Assembly (NCBI GenBank): GCA_907165275.2 | Contig: OU015653.1 | Span: forward strand, 5,424,001-5,488,000 | Direction: 5' to 3' | Length of the DNA stretch: 64,000 nucleotides | DNA from: Zygaena filipendulae | Lineage: Eukaryota > Arthropoda > Insecta > Lepidoptera > Zygaenidae | In this document: one piece after another, positions 43,701 through 55,700 of the stretch | Layout: the number at the start of each line of letters is the position of its first letter | Numbering within the stretch: the stretch's first letter is position 1 | Program-made: the position numbers and the translations under genes | The notes under the pieces: model-generated | Told to the model about the DNA's origin: nothing | Databases searched by the model: none | Seen by the model: only the letters and a program-made list of their open reading frames with translations

Positions 43701-46700
43701 GTTGTAGGGGGTAATCTAATAATAATAATAATAGTTCACAACACACAGATCTACTTGATCCCACACTAAGCTATAAGCTTGTGTCGTGGAAACCAAGCAA
43801 ACGTGGTATATACTACAAATATTATTACATATACATATATTATATATACACACCCAGACTGGAAAATGGAACACTAACTGTGTGAATTGAACCCGGAACC
43901 TCTTGATTAGCGGGCAGGCATGGTGACCATTGCGCCAATCGGGTCGTCGTCTCTGGATCTACTAAACCGATTTTGAAAATTCTTTCACTTATAGGAAGCT
44001 ATAGTGATCATGAGTGACATTGGGTACTTTTATCCCGGAATTCCGAAATTACCGCGGGTGAAACCGCGGGGGTCAGCTAGTAAATAGCCTTCTTCTTAAT
44101 GGACTATCCAACACAAAAATAATTTTTCAATTCGAACCAGTAGTTCCCGAGATTAGCGCGTTCAACCAAACAAACTCTTCAGTTTATAATATTAGAAAGT
44201 ATGCCAAATTTAATTTCATTCGAATACCAGCGAGTGGTTGAAAAATGGTTTGCAAATGATTCTTCGACTTTATAATATTAGTATAGATAATTTGGCGTTG
44301 CGTGTGTAATATCCATTATAGCTGAAGGTTTGTGCGAAAATAAAAACCAATTCTTGTTAATATTCTAAAAAAAATTATCATGTTTCGTTTATACATTTCA
44401 GAGTATAAAGAGAACAAAGACAGCCCACCGCTTACTGGAATAGAGACGTTCTCATTCGGAATGGAGGTGAAATGGCCCGTGTCGCTCATACTCAATCACA
44501 AGGCCATCGCCTGCTATCAGATGATATTCAGGCATCTTTTTTACCTCAAACATGTAGAAAGGCGACTTTGCAGGTATGTTCATGATTCTCTCTCAGCACC
44601 TCTCAAACACACACACACGTGGTAAATTTTGGTGCTGTTGTTTATTGTTGTGTATCTTTGTTGCACAATTGTATGTAAATAAGACAGCCCGCTATAACTT
44701 TTTACTTTTTTTCTCGGAAATACTTCTGAGTCCGAGCAAGGGGTGCATTGAAAACCAGCGCTGGGTGAACATCTGGATTAAGGATGTTCATCCAGCATAC
44801 GCTGAATGCACTCCTATTGCCAACTGCCAATTTTTTGTTTATTTATTTGGATTGATTTAATTGGCTAACGGCCGCACTCAGAGTCGACTTTAATGATTAC
44901 TTAGCTAAGTATGGATTTTTAAAACAAAACTGCCGCAATCAGAGACGTTCAGTAAATTAATGTTAATTGGCATTTAATGAGATGTAACTTAATTAGTTAA
45001 ATGTCAATTAACATTAATTTATTAAACTTGTCTGATTGCGGCAGTTTTGTTTTAAAAATCTATACTTAACTAAGTAATCATTAAAGTCGACTCTGAGTGC
45101 GGCGGTAAGTTTAATTATTATTTTTTGTACACCTTTTTGATGGCAATAAACAATTTTATTATTATTATTATTATTACCTGTTAAACCTGCAATGATAGCT
45201 CAGAGGTAGACGCGTTCGGATCAAACGTTGCAGGTTTTGGGTTCAAATCTCAACAATATGCTTTGAGCTATCGATATCGAAATGATAGCATGGGTCGCCG
45301 GTTGACTAGCTACTGCCTACAAAATAAAAATCTGTATGGTAGCCAAACAATTAACAATGTGTTTAGGTAGTCTCCTTTGAAAGGCATTCTATTCCAAGTT
45401 AGGTATGTTGATAAAATTTTAGATCACATTATCACTTCATATCAGATGAGTTGTGTTTTTTAACACCTAACCTGTTAACATTTAAAATAAAACCACTTGC
45501 GTATAAGGATTTGCCGAATAGACCGCCCCTAAGGCCGAGTTGGTCAGCGTTAATAAGTGTACTGATATTTATAGAATCGATTCCCGACCATCATGTTCAT
45601 ATCAAACGACGTCCACAGCTGAATAAAACCCTACTTTTACTGCCTTTGATACTTTGCAACTGTGTAACCACAACAGCTAGTTTATTGTTATTTTTTACGC
45701 CATGAAGGACCAATACGCATTATTAGACTTATGATTGCTTTGACCGTTTTGCTTTCTGTTTGTATCTGTTCCCCACAATTGCAGCACCGCGAATTCTGGG
45801 ATTACCTATCTCTACACAACTTTGTTCTGGGATAGAAACTACTTTCCCTATGTTACTCAGGGATACTGCACCTTTCTACATATTACTATTGAAAGTAGTT
45901 TAAGCATCGGTTCAGTCTCTGCAAACAAAAAACAGAATATTTCTGTTTATAATATTGGTACATATAGACAAACAGCTCAAGCTACTCTTCAAGTCGAGAC
46001 AACAATTTGACACCGCACTAAAATTACAGATATAATAATAACTAGCTGTTCCCCGTGGTTTCACCCGCGTTAATTTTGGAGTTTCCGCGGGAATTTCGGG
46101 ATTAAAAGTACCCTATGTCTTTCTCTGTACCCTTGACAACGTGTATACAAAATTTCATGATGATTGGTTGAGCCGTCTAGGCGTGAAAGCAACAGACAGA
46201 CAGAGTTACTTTCGCAATTATAATATTACTAGCTGTGCCCCGCGGTTTCACCCGCGGTAATTTCAGAGTTCCCGCGGGAATTCCGGCTTAAAAAGTACCC
46301 TATGTCCTTCTCTGTACCCCTGACAGCGTGCATGCCAAATTTCATCCAAATCCGTTCCGCAGTTTTTGCGTGATTGAGTAACAAACATCCACACTTTCAC
46401 ATTTATAATATTAGTAGGAGTATAATTTTAGGCAAATGTCTCTGGCAGGGTCTGGTTGTATAATAAAGTGGTGAAGCGATTCTCGGAGGCGCGTCTGTAC
46501 GCGGACGCGTTCGCGCTGCGTCAGAGGATGCTTAGCTGTATCCAGCACCTGCAGTACTACATGTGCGTCGAGGTCATCGAGCCGTCCTGGTGCCAGCTAA
46601 TACAAAGTCTGGATAAGGTATGTTAAATTGGCTACTTGACAAAAAAATTTTTTTTAGTCCGTCGTGTAGATTAGTAAAAAATATTGGACACGTATTTTTT

Positions 46701-49700
46701 CTATTTTTACGTAATCAAAAAATAACAGAGATACATTGAGTTGAAATTTCGCGTGACGTCACAACTCGGTGCGGTTTGTATGGCGCTTATAATGAATATT
46801 GACATCACGAGCCCCCCACCCTAAACTTTAATGCGCTTTATCTATGTTCATTTTCATTAAATTGAAAAAGCAAAAAATACGCGTCTATTATTATTTTATT
46901 TTCTAAGTGACGGACTAATTAGAATTTTGATTTTCATACCTTGGGTATTCCAATTATAGGTTGTTTGTTAATTTCTTTATATCAAAATTGACTACTTTTG
47001 GTATTTGTATAGCTACCTATTTTATTTTTGAAGTTTGAATGGTGCAGAAGAAGTTAGAAGATATAAGTTTAGCGAGTGGCTAGTGTTACGTAGATGGTAT
47101 CGAATTTACTACACAATTATGTATTTTAAAAGTCAAAACCAAAAAATTCTGCAGTAAAAAAACTACTACTACATTTTTTTTATAATATTTGTCAATACAA
47201 TCAATATTATAGGATTACAATAATTTTATACCTCTACGGGAAAAATATAGTAAGTTAAAATATTAGAATAACTTAAAACTAACAAAAAAGAACCAAATGA
47301 AAATGCCGTCGATCTCACGAGCAGGAATGACAAAAATGTTATTGAAAATGTGCAATACAAAAGTTAAGTGAACTTGTTTGGAGACAATCCATTTTAAGAC
47401 CAAATATACTCGTAAGTATTTAACTAACAGCTGATGATATTATATTATGTAGTTTAGAACTTAAATTATATCATGACATAATAACTAGTATTTCGGATTT
47501 GACTGCAATGTTTGCATTGTTTTTCCAATGCGCTCAGCCGCTTCTAAAATACTTATTGCTTTCTTTAAAGTGTTTTCCAGATGTCCAATTCTACTTTCAT
47601 ATTCGCTGTTCAATTTGTTAAATTGCGAGAGGTGAACTCTTTTACTTATTATAATTTTGGCATTCTTCACTATTTTTCTGTCGAGTCTGAGGCTTTGACA
47701 TCTTTCGACGCAACAGCATCCACCATTTTCAACATCTTCGTAGTCCCCATATTTCCTCAAAGGTTCCATATCAGGTATAGTGACTTTGTTATCTCTGTTT
47801 GGCTTTACAATTATCATGTATCGAGGTAAAAAGTGTGGGAACAAACTGATACGTTTCGCTAATGGCTTTAATAAAAAGTTTTTCGGTTTTATTAAATTTA
47901 AGTTCTGTATACTGTACGGCAGACAAGACCATAGTTTTGATGGCTTTACATACGACCTGACGTTGCCAATAACGACGCTTTCGAAATAAGATATGAGTTT
48001 AACCCTTGTGATATGTCCGACTAGTTCGGCATCCGCCCTTATTTCCTGTGTATCACTAACCGCTAGGCCATTAAGTAAATTAAATAGAACAATAGGTATC
48101 ATGAAAACAAATACAATAAAAATTAGATGACTTGTGACCGGAAACGTGCTAAACTTAATGGAACCCGCATCAAACTCTCCTGTTAACATGACGATTGTTT
48201 TAAATAATGACCTTCCTGGGTCTTCAAAAAAGTCTTCTTCTTCATCTTCACCATCATTTCCGGTTTTATTAGGGTTTGGCACTTTTTGGTCATCTTCTTC
48301 TACTTTTCTGAATAATGTATAAAAACTCAAAGCAAATGCTATTATCAGTATACAGTACCAAAGCAAGAATTTGAAAAAGTTCCACGATACTGTCTTTAAC
48401 ATAACGATATTCGTAGATAGAGTAGGAAACTGACCGATAAGTAACACTAATTCAGCAGAAGATAACAAAATAGCTACTGCAGATAACTGTTGTTTAGTGG
48501 ACTCTGGAGCGGATCCATAGCATACAATTGCTGCTGTAACGAATATCAAAGCAATCTCCATCAAATTCTCAACACTTTGTAAGTACCTCAACGGTGATAC
48601 GAGTAGCTGAAATAGTTCGCGTATTATCAAAATAATTAAACCAATTATTACTCCAACATAAGTAATTACGTTTAAAACTTCTATTCCTTCTGATTGTTTC
48701 TTCTCAACACCGTAACCCCAAATAATGTAAACCATTAAGCACAACCAAAAAAAAGAATAAAAAGTTATATTTGCAAAGAATAGAGAGCTTATTCTTTGCC
48801 ATTTTAAATAAAGAAAACTAGTTATGACTGGATGCTTTAGAAGTGGGCGCAATTCTTCATTCCTTGTCATATATAACAAAGCATCAGTTTCTGGCGCTAA
48901 AATTTTGTTAAATTCCTTGTCATTGTTCGAGTTGTTCATTAATGGCTCTTTACATAATTCGTTTTCAAGGCAACTGTTTGGGTATACTAAGAAGTTATAT
49001 TTAAAATTAATTTCATAATTATCGTCACTAGGTCTCTCACGGTTTGTAGTAATACATTCGTCTAAGTATGTTTCAAACGTTTTAGCATTAATATCTGCAA
49101 GTGGTGGTTCGTTGAACTGGTTACGTAGACCTACACAAGCTCCATTTCGAAGTAACTCTAAAACTGTTTCGTTATCGCTGTTTCTGGCTGCATAGTGCAA
49201 AGCTGTATTGTCTTTTATGTCAGGAGAATTTATATTTATGTTTAGTTTCGGATGTCTCAATAAAAGATCTAAACATCCTTTGAAATCGGTTTTCTCACTA
49301 TCGGCGCTGTTTCGCATCCCTTTTACAGTACAGTGTAAAAGTGACTCGCCATTGTTTGGTTCAAATAGTGTTGACTCTGTATCGATAAACATTTTAAGTA
49401 TTTTGCAAAATCCGTTTTGACAGGCAATGACAATTGGTCTTAGAGAATTACCTGGACATGTAGCATTAGGATCAGCTCCAAAATTTAATAACGTTCGTAC
49501 TACTTTTTCAAATCCCTTTTCCGTAGATAATTGTAACATAGTGTACATGCCATTATTAGCACTAAAAGCAAAACGATGTTCATTTTTATTTTTTAATTTT
49601 GTTAGATCACGAATAAAATTGTCTTCGTCATGTCTGCTCAAACATAGAAATAAATTATCAATATATTTTTGTGTAGTTTCAGTATCATCGATTGGCGTGT

Positions 49701-52700
49701 TAAATTGTTCCAATAAGTAAGGAAAAGCTTCTTTTAAATAATGTCGGGCACTTTTGCCACTTCTATCAGTATAATTGTCTAAATCTGTTTTATCTCTAGC
49801 ATGATTAACAAATAACTGCACAACTTTTTCCAAGCGGTGTTTTGATGCCAAATATATTGGAGTGATACCCTTGAAGTCGGAAGTGTTTACATCACAGCCG
49901 AACTCAAGCAATAACTCTATAATGTTCTCGTACGAACTTATAATATCTGCATCGTCACCCAAGTCAGTTATTTTTTTAATGGCCATAAGCAATGGTGTGT
50001 TCCCTTTACTTTTTATATTGACATCGATTCGATCATCTTCTAATAAAATTCTTATCGCTTCGACATTTGCATATTCTACACCTAAATGTATCGGAGCAGC
50101 AACGTGTGTTTCGTTAATCGAGTTGACTTGCACTTCGTGTTGTAACAGAAGTTTAATAAATTCATGTTTGTTTTTCTCGGTGATCGCTATCTCTAGGCAT
50201 GTCTTATAGTCTGGGTAACCATACACGTGTTCGAGATCTGCGGCGCCGTAGCCGACGAGTTTCTTAAATTTTGCGAAGTCATTGTTGAGAAGAGCCGATC
50301 GGAGTTGTATTTGCGGGTCCGTCCCAAACAAAGACCCTCCGCGTGACATTCGATTAGTGTTCATCTCGTAACTGTCTTGCGTCATGCCGTGTAGGACAGT
50401 GTATCTGTAATTAAATAAAAGGGTCATTTAACGCTTCATTTCGTACAATTTTCTTATTGAAATAAATTGTCCGAATAGGTGCGTCCTAAAATTAAATTCG
50501 TTTTGACTATTATTTCATTACAACAGTAGTGGACAAATAATGTTTTTGTAATTGAGATTTATTACAGTTCAGTACGCGTTCATACTTCATACATTCTCTT
50601 TTTCATTATTATTTGCGTTTGTGGTCGGACACGGTAATTGAATTGACTGAGATTCAATGTAAATATCTTCAAATATATAAAATTTTCACGTCACAGTGTT
50701 TGTTATCGAGCTTTTCCGAAACGCTTTGACCGATTGTTATAATTTTTTTTGTGTAAGTATATTTAATAAAGTTAAGAATAGATCGTAGGCTTTTTTATAC
50801 CCCTAAGTGATAAGGGTAGCCCTCTTCAAACGTAGTGTGTGTAGGTGTCTCGGACGAATTATGCAATCTGTCCAAAACACACGCACTACGTGCGTTGACC
50901 GAAACTTTAACTTGCATACTTAATGCGCCTAGACACAAACGCAATTATGAGGATTAATAATTTTCCTTAGTAAGTGTATAGGTTAATGTAGACCATTTTG
51001 TGAAAAAAAAATATGCAATCTATTTCTTCCTAAGTCAACAAAGCTTATGGATTTTGCTAACTATTAATTCTTTTAAACCTGCAATTCAAAATTTTAGTTA
51101 AAATAGCGATGTCTCAGCAATCCATATTTAAATCATAATATGGAATGTTAGAATTCAGCAGGTGTAAAATAAACAATAGACAATGATACTAAAGCTCCAC
51201 ATGCTAAACGGCTAAATATACTTATGGATTTAAATAAACGAACGCTAAAAAGCAGAATAAACAAACGTGTGAAACGAATATTGGTAAGTACTCGACGCCG
51301 AGCTGACGTACCTACTCGCAGTGCGTACCCACTGTGCATAAGTCCGGAGTCGGGCCACTGTCTCTAAAACTGTATTTCGTGAACATAATATTGTAATCCA
51401 TCAGTATCGATTGAACGACACTTTAATAGAAAAAAAATGGAAGTCCGAGAAGAAGATACAAAAATTCTAAATTCAAATACAGTAAGTTCACTGTAGATAT
51501 CTAGGCGATATACCTAGGCTTGAAACGGAAAATTAAAAACTATGGTGCAATATCTGTCAATTATCTTTTTCGACCAATCATTTCCAAAACACATTAAAAA
51601 ATATACCTTATTGCTTTTGAATCAATTACTAAAATCGATTCTCTTCATACATTGTCTAAGTTTTATTGCTGAGCTATAATAGCTCCCAATTTGTATAGAA
51701 GTTTTATTGCAGTATAATTGTAATTAGTGGAGCACTGATAAACTACTGGAATTGGTTTGTTTTCTTTGTATATATCGATACACTTTCAGTGCGTGGTCAT
51801 TTTAATTAATGAACTTAACGTGTAATTTTCTAATTTTAACAAACAATATTATATGTATTTATCGTATATTATGTACGTATACGTATTAAGTATGCCATTG
51901 AAATTATGGAATTAAATATTGCTATCAGCTTATTTTCGTATATTCTAACGTTAACAATTACTTAGTTATGCTGTTAGAATTCACTTTAGCAACACTTTTC
52001 ATGGGATTTACTTTAACACGTGATAACAAAATTGTTTTAACTATTGGTCATGGTTTAAGTCTTAAGTGGATGGCCAATATTAGTTTTAGTAACGGATTAT
52101 GGTTTTAACAATTTAAATGGTCGTTCGTTGTTCTCTTTATTTTAGAGTTAAGATTTTGTGTTGTCTTTTTTAGCTCAACGGCTATTTACAATCAAGTCAT
52201 CTGCTAAAAATATATGTAAATATCGATTTTTGTATATTGTATAGATATATATCGAAATGAGGCACACCAAATCAGCCTATTCTAATCTGTTTTCCGGCAC
52301 CAGCCGCAAAATCACAAACAATGGTAGTTTATTCACGCATTTGAACACACTGAGATGTTCCATATGTTTCGGTTCGAGTGAGGGATACAATGGTTACGTA
52401 CTATAAACTACATTATGTACATTTGTACAATGTACATTAAATTTGAACAAATTTTCTTAAACCCTTTTATTTGTTAGTTTTGACCTTACCTTTACTTGTA
52501 TTGAGAAACATTTGACTAAAGACTGATATAATTGTAGCGGGAGCGGGATGGATGATATGACTCGACCGCCACCAAAGAGGAAGCTTCCCGGGGTCGACAC
52601 GTCATAATTATTGAAGATGATTTTGTTAATGCCTAAACAAACCAAGTTCCTATAAACACTTAATGCTATTTGGAACATGTGTCTTCTAGGCCCTAGGCCG

Positions 52701-55700
52701 AATTATAATACAAGAGTAGAATCCGTGGGTCTGTTCACGCTAATCTCCGGAACTACTAAACAGATTATCATGCGGTTTTTACAAGCGAACGGATTATCAT
52801 TTAGCTTAGCTTGGAGTAACATAATTATAAGTAGGCTTTGTTTCATTTAAATCTGATGTCGGGAAAAAAACCGGCCAAGTGCGAGTCTGTTTCTATAAGA
52901 ACGGCAAAAAATTCATGTGTGTTGTATTTGCCCCACTTAAATATTGATTTTATTTTAATTTAATAATTTTTTTTTCACTTCAGTAGCTCAAACATGTAGG
53001 TTTTGCTGCCTGAAATCAGTGAGCAAAATGCGATTTTGCTGAGTGAGACAAAGTAACTTTTTAATTTTTGTTTTCAGAAAACCGCGAATATCTTATTCAG
53101 CCTTGGGTTAATCATACAATTCGAAACATTTACACTCTATATTCTTTCCCGCCATTAGAAAGAGAGAGAGACAAAGACCAGCCCTTTCGAAGTTCCGATT
53201 TTGAATTCGACCTCAAAGACAAACACGTTCGGAAATTTGTACTAACTAAAGAAATTTAGCAAAAAGATAATTATGTCTTTTAATGTAATTTATTGAATTT
53301 TTAACTTATTAAACTGATATTTAACCTGTAAATAACTATTATCTCCTAAAGTGTTCTCGCTGCTGAAGTGAAAAGTTATGTGTGTTACACGAGAGCAAAG
53401 TTTTTTGCATCTCGTGCCTTTGAATCCCTCGCCACACTCAGGATTCAACTTTAGAATCACTCGCTACGCTCGTGATTCAATCATTGAATCCTTCAACTTT
53501 AGAACTTCAACTTTAGAATCACTCGCTACGCTCGTGATTCAATCATTAAATCCTTCGCTTGCTCGGGATTCAAAATCAGCACTCGCAGCAAAAAAGGACT
53601 TTGCTCTCTTGTTGCACAAATAACTATTAAATTAAATACATAACTGAATATTCTGTGAATATTTTAACCATCTACCTGTTGCCGTTTTCAATATCGAGCA
53701 AAACAAGCAAAAAAATCACGTTTGTTTTATGAGAACCCCCTTAAATATTTATTTTATTCTACTTTTTAGTATTTGTTGTTATAGCGGTTGTTATAGCGCG
53801 AAATAAATAATATCTGTGAAAATTTCAACTGTCTACATAACACGGTTCATGAGATACAGCCTGGTGACAGACGTACAGATGTACGGACGGACGGACGGAT
53901 GGATAGCGAAGTCTTAGTAACCTTTGGGTGCGGAACCCTAAAAATGTTATAGAAACCGGTGAAACCGCGGGGCATACCTAGTATCTACATAAAAACACAA
54001 TAGAGTGGACGTAAAATATACATAAGTAATATGTTTAATCTTTATAGATGTAGTAATGTTTTGATAAGTTTCATATCATATTTATTTCGAAAGTCTTTTT
54101 AAGTTTAAGTATGTTTTTTAACTGAAACATTTGCAGGTGATTTACTTACAATTGACTCAAATCAATTGATGAATTTAGTAACTTGGAACACTGAAACTTA
54201 GTTCGCGCGACACCAACGTATACTAACTAGTACAGGTACTGCGGTCATACAGGTCGCCGCAAGTACCCGGCGCGGCGTCTGCTTTTGTACGTTGAACGAC
54301 TAGGTACACAATAGGGGCAATCAATCTGGTTTAAACCCGGTGCTTGGGTTTAAGCCCAAGCACCGGGTTTAAACCGGTTGTTTGTCCATCTATATGAACT
54401 ACGCAATACCGCGACGAAAAGTCGTCAATGAGTGTTTTGCTTGCTATTGGGTGTCGTTTTCAGAAATTAAGATGGTTATTTGGTATCATAATTTTATTAT
54501 AGTCTCGAAATACAACATTAAAATGCATTGATATTTTATTTTACATCAATGATTATGTAATAATGTTTTAGTATATAGGTAGTCTACAACATAGTATTGA
54601 AGATGACTAATTTCAGAAATGTGTGGAATTTTGGTTTTTACGTATTTAATTATTATGTAGGATTAACTATTTAATACATTTCTTCAAATGCCTAAACAAA
54701 TTTTTATGTAAAGCTTAGATACTCATCCGAGCCGATTGATTCGTCGCCAACAATAAACCGACCTTGACTCGGCTAAACCACTTTGTCAATAGCTGTTCGC
54801 ATTTGCTCCCACCAGCATCAGTGACCCTTGCCGCACACATTTGCCAAGTGAATGTATCAGAATTCAGAACATCTCAATTTGTTCCAGTGTTTGAAAATTT
54901 TGTAACTTACATAACTTATACGACAAGTCACAAAAACTTCATATTCTTTATTATTTCCTCTTTAACTTTAGTTCGTATCGCAAAGGGCTAATGTTCATAA
55001 CGAGCATCCTAAAAGAAAAGAGTCTATAGGTATTAAGAATTTACGTCGATTGAAAATAATAAAAATAAAATACGTTTATTTGTGGTTAACATAGAGTTCT
55101 TAGTATTATAGTATTATATAGGCTATTTGACTAATTTTTTGTTCAGTCCGTCGTGTAATAAAAAATATTGGACACGTATTTTTTCCTTTTTTTACGTAAT
55201 CAAAAAATAACAGCGTTACATTGAGTTGAAATTTCGGGTGACGTCACAAACTAGTGCAGTTTGTATGGCGGCTTGTAGCGGTAAGTACGTCACGAGCCCC
55301 CATCCTAAACTTTAATGCGTTTTATCTCTGTGTATTTTCATTTATTTGAAAAATAAAAAAATAATAATAATAATCCACTTCACAACACACAGATCTACTT
55401 GATCCCACACTAGGCTATAAGCTTGTGTCGTGGAAACCAAGCAAACGTGGTATATACTACACATATTATTACATATACATATATTATACTATAGATGTAG
55501 ATATATACACACCCAGACTGGAAAATGGAACCCTGCGTTCATCACACAAAGTCCACCCCCACCGAGAATCGAACCCGGAACCTCTTGATTAGCGGGCAGG
55601 CATGGTGACCATTGCGCCAATCGGGTCGTCTAATATACGTGTCTAATAAATTTTTATTTCTGAAAGTTGTCAACATCCCTATTATCTGTGGCATAATATA

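Noticed and set aside
42840..44090. CRISPR-like regularly spaced repeat
   Set aside because: Units are head to tail without unique spacers, vary in length and derive from an insect retroposon; the genome is eukaryotic.
45186..45250. Functional tRNA gene
   Set aside because: A and B boxes are present, but the acceptor stem does not pair and a SINE-like body follows.
47581..50209. Several + strand ORFs opposite painless (62-115 residues)
   Set aside because: They are antisense shadows of the long painless reading frame.
53378..53623. 81-residue + ORF
   Set aside because: It spans the TCGCTACGCTCGTGATTC tandem repeat and its codons follow the repeat.
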